From contig CAVPXP010000031.1 in NCBI GenBank assembly GCA_963709645.1, forward strand, positions 7,317 to 71,316: DNA of 64,000 nucleotides. Reading direction: 5' to 3'. Shown here piece after piece: positions 29,347-38,892 of the stretch. Under the pieces are notes generated by a model that saw only the letters and a list, made by a program, of their open reading frames with translations, was not told where the DNA came from and searched no databases. Each line of letters opens with the position of its first letter. Position 1 is the first letter of the stretch. The position numbers and the translations under genes are program-made. The DNA comes from DYRB01 sp963709645. Lineage in GTDB: Bacteria > Pseudomonadota > Gammaproteobacteria > Chromatiales > Chromatiaceae.

Positions 29347-30322
29347 GTGTGCCCCACGGCCTCGGCATCACCAGGGCGCATCCACGTGGCCGCCGGGGCC
29401 ATCGAGACGCCTCCGGCCGCATTTTGGTCGCACGCCGACCCCGAGGGGGTCCACCAGGGCGGGCTCTGGGAGTTCCCTGGGGGCAAGATCGAGCCCGGCG
29501 AGGCCGCTAGCCGAGGGTCTTGCTCGGGAGCTGTGGGAGGAATTGGGGGTTCGGGTCCTCGCCTCCCGCCCGCTGATCCGAGTCCATCACGACTATGGGG
29601 ACCGCCACGTCCTGCTCGATGTCCACCGGGTCACCGCCTACTCTGGCCAGCCGGTCGGCCGAGAGGGCCAGCCCCTGGCTTGGCTCACCCCCGAGACCAT
29701 GGACCCCGCCGCCTTCCCCGCCGCGGATCGGCCCATCATCACGGCGCTGCGCTTACCCCAGCTCTACCTCATCACCGGAGCCGACCCGACCACGCCAGAC
29801 GCCTTTCTCAAGCGCCTCTCCGCCGCCCTCGGGCACGGGGTGCGTCTGGTGCAGCTGCGCGCCCATGGACTCCCCCCCGTCGCCTACGCCCGGCTGGCCG
29901 AGGCGGCCTTCGCCCTGTGCGAAGGGACCGGGGCCAGGCTGATCCTCAACGTCGACCCGGACCTCGCCCGTGACCTCCCCGGACACGGCCTGCACCTCAC
30001 CGGCGAACGCCTGTGGCGCCTGGGCCAGCGCCCGGAGACCTCGGGGTCTGTTTGCGGGGCCTCTTGCCACAACGCCCGCGACCTCCAGCGGGCCGCGGAC
30101 CTCGGGCTCGACTACGCCCTACTCGCCCCAGTCCAGCCCACCCTGACCCACCCCGGCGCGCCGCCGCTCGGCTGGAAACGCTTCGGCGAGCTGACGGATC
30201 TGGCCGCCCTCCCCGTCTATGCCCTCGGGGGTTTAAGTCCCGCCGACCTCGATGCCGCGATCCAGCATGGCGCCCAGGGCATCGCGGCAATTCGGGGCCT
30301 CTGGTCGCCCAGCATGGGCTAG
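29347..30322 (+). CDS. Nudix (MutT) / thiamine-phosphate-synthase-like fusion, frame broken as given
   Basis: Nudix hydrolase fused to a ThiE-like barrel, the protein usually found after secA-argJ. The start at GTG 29347 gives RIHVAAGAIE. GRILVARRP is in another frame around 29415-29442; EGVHQGGLWEFPGGKIEPGE returns to the first frame. The rest of the Nudix box, LARELWEELGV, is out of frame from about 29515 but continues to the stop at 30322 through PQLYLITGADP, NVDPDLARDLPGHGLHLTG and ALGGLSPADLDAAIQHGAQG. At least three one-base shifts are needed: before 29415, in the C run at 29439-29442 and in the G run at 29515-29517. Family residues are kept on each side, so sequence error is as likely as decay. 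Confidence 0.85.
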
Positions 30323-30394
30323 GCCGGGGCCTTGCCTGGGCAGCCCAACACCCCCAAGTTCGCAGTTCATTTCCTGGTCAGTCGGAGAGCGCCG

Positions 30395-31215
30395 GTGGAG
30401 CAGCATGAGCTGAGGGTCTTGAAGCCCGAGGAATACTTCATCGAGGTCGAGCCGTACTACGAGCCCGTGGCCGATGAGGTCAGGATCTTCGAGGCGGCCT
30501 ACGCCAACGGCCTGCCGATCCTGCTCAAGGGGCCCACGGGGTGCGGCAAGACGCGCTTCATGGAGTACATGGCGTGGCGCCTCAGGCGCCCACTCATCAC
30601 CGTTTCTTGCCACGATGACCTGACATCCTCAGACCTTGTGGGGCGCTTCCTGGTCAAGGGCGGAGAGACCATCTGGGTGGACGGCCCCCTGGCCCGGGCC
30701 GTGCGGGCAGGAGGCATCTGCTACCTGGACGAGGTGGTCGAGGCCCGCAAGGACACCACGGTGGTGATCCACCCCCTGGCCGATGACCGCCGGGTGTTCC
30801 CCATCGAGAAACTCGGCGAGCTCTTGGAGGCCCCCACCGAGTTCTGCCTGGCCATGTCGTACAACCCCGGCTATCAGAGCGTGCTTAAGGACCTTAAGCA
30901 GAGCACCGGCAGCGCTTCGTGGCGCTGGAGTTCGCCTACCCCGCGGCGGCCTTGGAGCAGACCATTGTCGAGCGCGAGTCCGGCATCGACGCGGCCCTGG
31001 CCCGGCAATTGGTCAAGTTCGCCCACATGACCCGCAACCTCAAGGGGCAGGGGCTGGACGAGGGGGCATCGACCCGGCTTCTGGTCCACGCCGCCAAGCT
31101 GATCCACTCCGGGGTCGCCCCGGTGGTCGCCTGCCGCAGCGCCATCGCCCAGGCACTGACCGATGACGCCGACATGCTCTCGGCGGTCAACGAGCTGAGC
31201 GCGTCTCTGTTTTGA
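30395..31215 (+). CDS. CbbQ/NirQ/NorQ-family MoxR-type AAA+ ATPase, one frameshift as given
   Basis: AAA+ chaperone-like ATPase of the group that activates or repairs metalloenzymes such as RuBisCO (CbbQ) or NO reductase (NorQ). The start is GTG 30395 behind GGAGAG. Motifs: Walker A LLKGPTGCGKTRFMEYMAWRL, Walker B region GGICYLDEVVEARKDTTVVIHPL, sensor SYNPGYQSVLKDLKQST. A base appears to be missing near 30907, after which ALEFAYPAAALEQTIVERESG continues in the next frame through NLKGQGLDEGASTRLLVHAAKL to the stop at 31215. It is followed by its VWA-domain partner. Neither RuBisCO nor nor genes are in the window, so the client is unknown. Confidence 0.9.
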
Positions 31216-31239
31216 CCGTTCCGATCTCCAACGCACCCC

Positions 31240-33380
31240 CTGTCGGCGCACGAACTCGAGGAGCGCATGGACGTCTACCTCGACCCTGCCCTGTCGTCGC
31301 GCCGCACCGCCGCCGGTCCAGCGCTGCGAGCTGGCCGCCTTCCCGGCTCGGGAACAGCGCTTCGTGCTGCATTGGGGGGCGGTGATCGCCCGCGACAACG
31401 CGGAGCTGGCCTACCAGTTCACCGCCTTCGCCCCGCGCGGGATGCGGCTCATGGACCTCGATGCCATGGAATCCTGGCTGCTCTACGCCATGGATCTCTA
31501 CGACAAGAAGGGCCAGGTCCCGGCGATCCGCGCCTTTCAGGACGTGGAGGGCTTCGCGGCCAATATGCAGGAGCGCCTGGCCGGCGTCGTGCTGGAGGAC
31601 GTTGCCGGAGTGCTGGAGCGCTTCGTCTGCGGGCTCAACGGGCGCGTCCTGCGCATCGCCGCGGGCGAGCGCTGCCATACCGACACTGAGACGATCTTTC
31701 TGCCCGCGGTCGTCGGACGCCTGCCGGAGAAGGAGGCGAATTTCCGGCTCTACAAGGCGATGACCGTCCACCAGTGGGCCCAGGGATGGTACGGCACCTG
31801 GCGCGGCGGCGTGCTGCTCGAGACCGTCGCTCGCGGCGAGTCCACACGGTCCGCCCTCGACCTCTTCCACGCCTTGGAGACGGTCCGGCTGGATGCCTGC
31901 ATCGAGCGCGACTTTCCCGGGCTGCACCGGGACATGCAGGCCCTGCGCCTCGCGCTGGACGCCACAGGTCCGGCGGATGCCGCGGACTGGCATGACCTGG
32001 TGCGACCACTGCGCGACCCTGCCGCGCGGGTGCGGGACACCCTGATGCTGTGGGCGGCGCTGGCCGGGCGTCGGGCCCCGTCCTGCTGCTACCGCGGCGA
32101 GCTGCTGCCGGAGGCCGTGCGCGCCCGGATGGAGATCCGTGCCGCACTCGAGCGCGACCGCTTCCGCATCGCCCTGGCCAAGCTGATCGAGGAGCAGGAC
32201 GGCCCGCCCCCGGGCGAGGACCGGCCAGACGCGGAGACACTGCCGGAGACCCGCGACCGCATCGCGCACTCGCGACCAAGGAGGACCCGGACATGCCGGA
32301 CGGCTTCACCTACGAGCTGTTCCTCGACGGCAAGCCGGTGGCCCCGCCGGAGGACGTGGTCTCGACCATGGAGAGCATCATCCAGGACCACGGCGAGATC
32401 CCGCCGGAGTATCTGGTCGCCGCCGGCCCCGGACTCTACAAGCGGGGCCTGGGCGGCGAGAGCAAGGACGCCGACAGTCCGTCTGGGCCGGGACCTACCA
32501 CGAGGAGGGCGCCTTCGTCTACGACGAGTGGGACTACAGCCGCCAGCACCACCGCAAGGGCTGGTGCGTCCTGCGCGAGCACGAGGTCAAGCCGGCCGGT
32601 CTGGCCTTCTACGACCGGACGCTGCGCAAGTACGGCGGACTCATCAAGTCCCTGCGGCGCACCTTCGAGGTGCTGCGCGGCGAGGACCGCATCCTGAAGC
32701 GCCAGCCCTACGGCGAGGACGTGGACATCGACGCCCTGGTGGAGGCCTATGCCGACGCCCGGGTCGGCCTGGAGATGGACGAGCGGCTCTTCACCCGCCG
32801 CCAGCAGGACGAGCGCAACATCGCCGTCATGCTCATGGTGGACATGTCCGGCTCCACCAAGGGCTGGATCAACGACGCCGAGCGCGAGGCCCTGATCCTG
32901 CTCTCCGAGGCCCTGGAGACCCTGGGCGACCGCTTCGCCATCTACGGCTTCTCCGGCTGGACGCGCAAGCGCTGCGAGGCCTACCCCATCAAGCGCTTCG
33001 AGGAGCCCTACGACGAGTCTGGCCAAGGGCCGCATCTGCGGCATCGAGCCGCGTGACTACACCCGCATGGGCGCCCCCATCCGCCACCTGACCAGTCTGC
33101 TGCGCGACCAGGACGCGCGCATCAAGCTCCTCATCACCCTCTCCGACGGCAAGCCGGACGACTACGACCCCAGTACCGCGGCGAGTACGGCATCGAGGAC
33201 ACCCGCCAGGCCCTGTTCGAGGCCCGCCTGGACGGGGTCCACCCCTTCTGCATCACCATCGACGAGGCCGGGCCCGAGTACCTGCCGCACATGTACGGCG
33301 CCGCCAACTACACCCTGGTGGCCGACGTGGCCCGGCTGCCGGCCAAGGTCTCGGAGATCTACCGCCGGCTGACGAGTTGA
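31240..33380 (+). CDS. CbbO/NorD-family VWA-domain protein, several frameshifts as given
   Basis: Partner of the preceding AAA+ ATPase. Reading across frames gives an N-terminal helical region (PVQRCELAAFPAREQRFVLHW, then NAELAYQFTAFAPRGMRLMD) and a C-terminal von Willebrand A domain with the MIDAS motif DMSGSTKGW, ALILLSEALETLGDRFAIYGFSG, CGIEPRDYTRMGAPIRHL and ITLSDGKPDDYD. The frame must change near 31313, 32270, 32480, 33020 and 33175; each segment between breaks is stop-free and well conserved, so indel errors are likelier than a decaying gene. The exact start is unclear; an ATG at 31267 is one candidate and an upstream start near 31240 another. Confidence 0.85.
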
Positions 33381-33517
33381 CCCCGGTCTGCGCCCAATCC
33401 CTCAGGACCTCGCCCCCGCAGCCGCCTCGCGGGCCCCTTTAACCCGTTGACTTGCCCCGAGCAGGGCCCTAACTTCTGTTTATCAGGTCCAGACCTCGCG
33501 TCCGCAGTGGAGACCCC

Positions 33518-34592
33518 ATGACCGCCGTCGGCCAGGAAGCCATCCCCCCCCTGCCTATCGTCGTCCCCCAGCATCCCCAGTGGCCCGCGCTCAGACGCCG
33601 AGACCAAAGGCGCCCTCAAGGACCGCATCAAGGGCCTGCTGAGGGCCCAGGACGCCGTCCTGGTCGCCCACTACTACACCGATGGGGACCTTCAGGCAGC
33701 TGGCCGAGGAGACCGGCGGCCACGTCGCCGATTCACTGGAAATGGCACGGTTCGGCGCCCAGAGCGCGGCCTCCACGCTGGTCGTCTGCGGGGTGCGGTT
33801 CATGGGCGAGACCGCCAAGATCCTCAATCCGGAGAAGCGGGTCCTGATGCCGGACCTCGCGGCCACCTGCTCGCTGGACGAGGGCTGCCCGGCGGACGCC
33901 TTCTCCGCCTTCTGCGACCAGCACCCAGACCGCACCGTGGTGGTCTACGCCAACACCTCCGCCGCGGTGAAGGCCCGCTCCGACTGGGTGGTCACCTCCA
34001 GCATCGCCCTACCCATCGTCCGCCACCTCCAGGCGCACGGCGAGAAGATCCTTTGGGCACCGGACAAGCACCTCGGGCACTATGTCGAGCGCATGACCGG
34101 GGCCGATATGCTGCTGTGGCAGGGGGCCTGCGTGGTGCACGAGGAGTTCAAGGGCTTCGCCCTGGACCGGCTGCGCCGCCTACACCCCGACGCGGCGGTG
34201 CTGGTCCACCCGGAGTCGCCGGACGAGGTGGTCGATCAGGCCGACGTGGTCGGCTCCACCACGGCCACTGATCAAGGCCGTCACCGAGATTGCCCAACGA
34301 AGAGTTCATCGTCGCCACCGACGAGGGCATCTTCTGGAAGATGCACCAGCTCGCCCCGCACAAGCGGCTCATCGCCGCGCCCACCGCCGGAGAAGGGGCG
34401 ACCTGCGAAAGCTGCGCCCACTGCCCATGGATGGCGATGAACGCCCTGCAGAACCTGGAGCAGGTCTTGCTCACCGGCGACCAGGAGGTCATCATCGAGC
34501 CCGCCCTTCGCGAACGGGCCGTGATCCCGATCCAGCGCATGCTCGACTTCGCCCGCGATCACCGCGACGTCACCCCGCGGCACACCGACTGA
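33518..34592 (+). CDS. nadA: Quinolinate synthase NadA, frameshifts as given
   Basis: [4Fe-4S] enzyme that condenses iminoaspartate with dihydroxyacetone phosphate in NAD synthesis. Reading across frames gives MTAVGQEAIPPLPIV..., VLVAHYYTDGDLQALAEETGGHVADSLEMARFG, VCGVRFMGETAKILNPEK, WQGACVVHEEF, LVHPESPDEVVDQADVVGST, EEFIVATDEGIFWKMHQ and CESCAHCPWMAMN. The three cluster cysteines (VCGVRF, GACVVH and the CESCAHC region) are present. Breaks lie near 33592, at 33698 (extra A), 34267 (extra A) and 34289 (extra A). With those corrected the protein has normal family length. Confidence 0.92.
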
Positions 34593-34822
34593 CGCTACCA
34601 CCCCGCGGGCCCAGCCCGCGACACAGCGGCAGGACCTCACCGGGCGTCAAAGGGGTACGTGCCGAACCTCCTCGGGGGTTTCTTGGCAAAGCCCCCTGGA
34701 TCATCTAACATCGCCCGTCAACGAAAAAAATGAGGTTGCCGTCACGCCACGGCAGCCCAGGATCGTCAAGGGGCCATTCTCCTGACGAACCAGACCCGGC
34801 TTGCCACCCTACAGAGGCGAAC

Positions 34823-35389
34823 ATGGCTTCACCCCGCGCCAAGACCTTCGTTGCCGTTCTGCTCATCTTTGCGGCGGGTATCGGTTTTTCCGCCCTTTTC
34901 AACACGGGCATTACCTACACCAACGAAATGGACTTCTGTACGTCCTGCCACTCGATGCAGGTGAACCTCGAGGAGTACAAGCAAACCATTCATTACAAGA
35001 ACCCATCTGGGGTCCAGGCGACCTGCTCGGACTGCCACGTGCCCAAGCAGTTCCTCCCGAAGCTGGTCGCCAAGATCATGGCGGCCAAGGACGTCTATCA
35101 CGAGATCCTGGGGACCATCGATACGCCGGAGAAGTACGAGGCCCACCGCTGGGGTATGGCCAGCGCCGTCTGGGCCAAGATGAAGAGCTCCAACTCCCGT
35201 GAGTGCCTCAACTGCCACAGATTCGAGAACATGGACCTGGCGGAGCAGGCCACCGTTCCGCACGCAGCAAGCACGGCAATGCGTTGGACAAAGGCAAGAG
35301 CTGCATCGATTGCCACAAGGGGGTCGCCCACGAGCTTGCCTGACGAGCCAGACTCCGCAGCGGCGGCCGACGCGGGCGAGGCCAAGTAG
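34823..35389 (+). CDS. NapC/NirT/NrfH-family tetraheme cytochrome c, frameshifts as given
   Basis: Membrane-anchored tetraheme cytochrome of the type that passes electrons between the quinone pool and periplasmic enzymes. One N-terminal membrane segment (FVAVLLIFAAGIGFSALF) is followed by four heme motifs: CTSCH, CSDCH, CLNCH and, in a shifted frame, CIDCH (within KSCIDCHKGVAHEL). The frame changes near 35258 and returns near 35335, where HEL joins PDEPDSAAAADAGEAK. The start ATG 34823 has AGAGG upstream. It stands next to an ankyrin protein and fccAB, suggesting a link to sulfide electron flow, but that is inference. Confidence 0.88.
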   Translation: MASPRAKTFVAVLLIFAAGIGFSALFNTGITYTNEMDFCTSCHSMQVNLEEYKQTIHYKNPSGVQATCSDCHVPKQFLPKLVAKIMAAKDVYHEILGTIDTPEKYEAHRWGMASAVWAKMKSSNSRECLNCHRFENMDLAEQATVPHAASTAMRWTKARAASIATRGSPTSLPDEPDSAAAADAGEAK

Positions 35390-35473
35390 CGCCCGCGGCC
35401 CCTGCAGGCCCAGCGCCCATCGAGCCCCCATCGAGCCCCGACGCCAATCGGCACCCTAGCGAGACCCTAGCGC

Positions 35474-36430
35474 ATGACCACCAAGACCCAAGCCGTTCTT
35501 GTCGTCGCCCTCGTCGCCCTCGGCTTCGGCCCCATCGGGGGCGCCGCGCTGGCCGCGGAGCCGGACCGGGCGGCGGAGATGCGCCACGCCGCCCAACAGA
35601 AGGATACCGCCACCGTTGAGCGCCTCCTCAACGAGGGCGTTGACGTCAACGCCGCGAACGCGCTGGGCAAGACGGCGTTGATGATGGCGGTCGAGGTGGA
35701 CGACATGCAGACCACGGCGCTGCTGCTGACCCGCGGCGCAGAGGTCAGCGCCCGCGACACCTCCGGCCTGACCGCCCTGACCTTCGCCGCGGAGAACGGA
35801 CATATCGGCATCACGGCGCTGCTTCTGGAGCGTGGGGCCAACGTCCATGGCCGCACGCGGGCGGGCTGGGACGCCCTCATGATCGCCTCCCGCTACGGTA
35901 TCGCCGACATGGTGGACCAGCTTCTCTATCGGCACGCAGACCCCAAGGCGTCGGACAACAACGGACGCACCGCCCTCATGCACGCGGCCGAGATGGGCCA
36001 TGTCCCCGTCATCGAGATGCTCGTCAAGGGTGGGGCAGAGCTGGAGGCGCGCGACCGGGATGGGGCCACGGCCCTGCACATCGCCGTCGAAAAGGGGCAG
36101 GCCGAGGTCGTCGGTGCCCTGCTCGGGTTGGGTGCGGACATCGATGCCAAGGATGCTGCCGACGACACCGTCCTCATCTACGCCGTCTCGCGAGGCGACG
36201 CCGGAATCGTCAGCACGCTGCTGGAGCGGGGGGCCAACCCGAACCTCCCGGGCGCCGGTCGAAGCACGGCCCTCATGGAAGCCGTTTGGAGCGGGCACGG
36301 CGACTTGGTCCCTCTGCTCCTGCAGCACAAGGCCGATCCCGCCCTGAAGGACGCCCAAGGCCGCACCGCCGCGGACTGGGCCGCCAAACGCGACGACGAG
36401 CAGGCCGCCGCGGCGCTCAGCGGGCGCTAG
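35474..36430 (+). CDS. Periplasmic ankyrin-repeat protein
   Basis: A 318-residue secreted protein with a cleavable signal peptide (VLVVALVALGFGPIGGAALAAEP) followed by about eight ankyrin repeats of the GxTALMxAxxxGHxxxVxxLLxxGA pattern, for example GRTALMHAAEMGHVPVIEMLVKGGA and GATALHIAVEKGQAEVVGALLGLGA. Ankyrin repeats bind other proteins. It lies between the tetraheme cytochrome and fccA, all on the same strand. The binding partner is unknown; a role in assembling or protecting a periplasmic redox complex is only a guess. Confidence 0.85.
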   Translation: MTTKTQAVLVVALVALGFGPIGGAALAAEPDRAAEMRHAAQQKDTATVERLLNEGVDVNAANALGKTALMMAVEVDDMQTTALLLTRGAEVSARDTSGLTALTFAAENGHIGITALLLERGANVHGRTRAGWDALMIASRYGIADMVDQLLYRHADPKASDNNGRTALMHAAEMGHVPVIEMLVKGGAELEARDRDGATALHIAVEKGQAEVVGALLGLGADIDAKDAADDTVLIYAVSRGDAGIVSTLLERGANPNLPGAGRSTALMEAVWSGHGDLVPLLLQHKADPALKDAQGRTAADWAAKRDDEQAAAALSGR

Positions 36431-36704
36431 TTAGACCGCCCAAGCCCTTCGGCACCTCGGTCGCATGGCACGCCAGATGTCGGCGGGGAGAGCGATCGGG
36501 CCGCGCAACGGAGATCGCGCGGGGCACAGAGGGCCAGGATTGGGCCCGCGAAAAGATTCGGCGGACAGACCCCGCCGGACACGTCGGGCCCGTCGGCAGT
36601 GCGGGCAGGGCCTGACAAAGGGGGCACCGCAAGTCGCGACGCCCTCGCAACGAGCGGCGCTCTCCGCGCCAAACTGAAAGTCCGTCAACACTGAAGGAGA
36701 TCAC

Positions 36705-37472
36705 ATGGCCAACAAAACGAAGAAGCTGGCCCTTCTGGTCGGAGGCATCGCCCTCGGCCTCGGGTCCATTGTGCATGCCGCTGACGCGCCCAAGGCCGCT
36801 GCTCCCGCAGCGGCACCTGCTGCGGCACCCGCCCCAGCGCTGGTCTCCGGTGCCACGGCCGAGGCCCTGGCCAACACCTGCGCCGGCTGCCACGGCACCG
36901 GCGGCATCAGCGTCGGGCCGGCATCGCCCACCCTGGCGGGGACCAATGCCGAATACTTCAACGACATCATGAAGCGGTACAAGGACGGCTCCGCCTACTC
37001 CACCATCATGGGGCGCATCGCCAAGGGCTTCTCCGAGGAAGAGATCGCCCTGATGGCGGACTACTTCCAAAAGGCCCCGTTCTCGCCTGCAAAACAGAAG
37101 TTCGACGTCGCACTGGTCAAAGAGGGCGGCAAGCTCCACGACAAGATGTGCGAGAAGTGCCACTCCGAGGGCGGCACGGTTCTGGCGGCGGCCCCAGCGG
37201 ACAAGAAAGAGGCAAACAAGGACAAGAAGGCCAAGAAAGCCAAGAAGGGCGATGACGAAGAGGAAGACGAGGGCGATGACGAAGAGGGCGGCGATGAGTG
37301 GCACATCCTCGCTGGCCAGTGGACGCCCTACCTCCAGTACACCCTCGAGGACTACGTCGCCGAGCGCCGTGAGATGCCCAAGAAGATGGGTAAGGCCCTG
37401 AAGAAGGCCGAGACAAAGGGTGGCGACAAGGCCCTAGCGGCCCTCCTTGCCTACTACGCCAGCCAGCAATAA
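36705..37472 (+). CDS. fccA: Flavocytochrome c sulfide dehydrogenase, diheme cytochrome subunit FccA
   Basis: Electron-accepting subunit of periplasmic sulfide dehydrogenase. It is 255 residues: signal peptide cleaved near AHA-AD, an Ala/Pro-rich linker of about 20 residues, heme domain 1 with CAGCH (59-63) and YSTIMGRIAKGF, and heme domain 2 with CEKCH (149-153) and the C-terminal REMPKKM axial-Met region. Right after the second heme motif there is a run of lysines then Asp/Glu (about 167-198) that is absent from the compact, about 174-residue Allochromatium subunit. SD AAGGAG precedes the start; fccB follows after 20 bases. Confidence 0.93.
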   Translation: MANKTKKLALLVGGIALGLGSIVHAADAPKAAAPAAAPAAAPAPALVSGATAEALANTCAGCHGTGGISVGPASPTLAGTNAEYFNDIMKRYKDGSAYSTIMGRIAKGFSEEEIALMADYFQKAPFSPAKQKFDVALVKEGGKLHDKMCEKCHSEGGTVLAAAPADKKEANKDKKAKKAKKGDDEEEDEGDDEEGGDEWHILAGQWTPYLQYTLEDYVAERREMPKKMGKALKKAETKGGDKALAALLAYYASQQ

Positions 37473-37492
37473 AGACCAGGAGGATCTGACGC

Positions 37493-38782
37493 ATGAAAAT
37501 CGATCGTCGCACATTCGTAAAGGCCGCCGGCGCCCTTGCCGCCGTGGGCGTCACTGGTGCCCCCAACCTAGCCTTCGGCGCCGGCAAGAAGGTCGTCGTC
37601 GTTGGTGGCGGCACCGGCGGGGCCACCGCCGCCAAGTACATCAAGATGCTGGACGCGAGCATCGATGTCACCATCGTGGAGCCCAACGACAATTACGTCA
37701 CCTGCTACTTCAGCAACGAGGTCCTTGCCGGCGACCGGACCATGGAGTCCATCACCGTCGGCTATGACGGGCTGAAGAAGCGCGGTATCACCGTCGTGAA
37801 GGACTCCGCTACGGCCATCGATGCCGAGAAGAAGGTCGTCAAGACAGCCGGCGGAAAGGACCTTCCCTTCGACCGCTGCGTGGTGGCCCCGGGCGTCAGC
37901 TTCCTGTACGACAAGGTCGAGGGCTACAGCGAAGAAGCCTCCAAGACCATTCCCCACGCCTGGAAGGCCGGTGAGCAGACCGTGCTCCTGCGCAAGCAGC
38001 TCGAGGCCATGCCCGACGGCGGCACCGTCGTCGTAACGGCCCCGCCCAACCCCTTCCGCTGCCCGCCTGGGCCCTACGAGCGGGCCAGTCTGATCTGCCA
38101 ATATCTCAAGCATCACAAGCCGAAGTCCAAGGTTCTCGTCCTTGACAGCAGCACCAAGTTCTCCAAGGAAGGGCTGTTCAAGCAGGCTTGGACCAAGTTC
38201 TATGGGTACGGCACTGAGAACTCCATGATCGAGTGGCGCCCGGGCCCGGATGCTGCGGTGGTCAAGGTGAATCCGGCTGGCATGACCGTCGAGACCAGCT
38301 TCGGCGACGAGATCAAGGCAGACGTCATCAACATCATCCCACCCCAGGCGGCCGGCAAGATCGCGAAGGACTCGGCCCTAACCGACGAGAAGGGCTGGTG
38401 CCCGGTGGATGGCAAGACCTTTGAGTCCAAGGTCGCCAAGGGCGTGCATGTCATCGGCGATGCCTGCATCGCCGGGGACATGCCCAAGTCCGGGTACTCC
38501 GCCAACAGCCAGGGCAAGGTGGCCGCTGCCGCAGTGGTCGCCATGCTCAACGGCAAGGAGCCCGGCGTGCCCTCCTACCTCAACACCTGCTATTCGATCC
38601 CGGCAGAGAAGTGGGGCATCTCTGTGGCTGCCGTTTACAAGCTCGGCGAGGACGGCAAGATCACCTCCGTCCCAGGGTCCGGCGGCGTGACCCCCATGGA
38701 TGCTCCTGACTGGGCCCATGCCCGCGAGGTGGAGTACGCTTACAGCTGGTATGCCAACATCGTGAAGGACTGCTTCAGCTGA
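37493..38782 (+). CDS. fccB: Flavocytochrome c sulfide dehydrogenase, FAD subunit FccB
   Basis: Periplasmic flavoprotein that oxidises sulfide and passes electrons to FccA. It is 429 residues. A Tat signal (DRRTFVKAAGALAAVG) ends near LAFG, then KKVVVVGGGTGGATAAKYIK binds FAD. Cys71 in YVTCYFSNEV equals mature Cys42, the covalent FAD ligand of the Allochromatium enzyme; Cys190 (FRCPPGPYE) and Cys366 (YLNTCYSI) equal the redox disulfide Cys161-Cys337. All key residues are therefore intact. It forms an operon with fccA and ends at a strong terminator. Confidence 0.98.
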   Translation: MKIDRRTFVKAAGALAAVGVTGAPNLAFGAGKKVVVVGGGTGGATAAKYIKMLDASIDVTIVEPNDNYVTCYFSNEVLAGDRTMESITVGYDGLKKRGITVVKDSATAIDAEKKVVKTAGGKDLPFDRCVVAPGVSFLYDKVEGYSEEASKTIPHAWKAGEQTVLLRKQLEAMPDGGTVVVTAPPNPFRCPPGPYERASLICQYLKHHKPKSKVLVLDSSTKFSKEGLFKQAWTKFYGYGTENSMIEWRPGPDAAVVKVNPAGMTVETSFGDEIKADVINIIPPQAAGKIAKDSALTDEKGWCPVDGKTFESKVAKGVHVIGDACIAGDMPKSGYSANSQGKVAAAAVVAMLNGKEPGVPSYLNTCYSIPAEKWGISVAAVYKLGEDGKITSVPGSGGVTPMDAPDWAHAREVEYAYSWYANIVKDCFS

Positions 38783-38821
38783 TCCCTGCCGCGCCCCGCG
38801 AGGGGCGCATCTCCGCATATT

Positions 38822-38846
38822 GAGGGGCCTTTCGGCCCCATTTTTC
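38822..38846 (+). terminator. Rho-independent terminator after fccAB
   Basis: GGGGCC (38824-38829), loop TTTC, GGCCCC (38834-38839), then ATTTTT. The T-run serves the fccAB direction; clpB converges from the other side and ends 54 bases beyond its T-run. Confidence 0.9.
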
Positions 38847-38892
38847 GTTGCCGGCGCGGTCTCTTCCCGGGACCCCGGTCCGTCGGTGGAGT

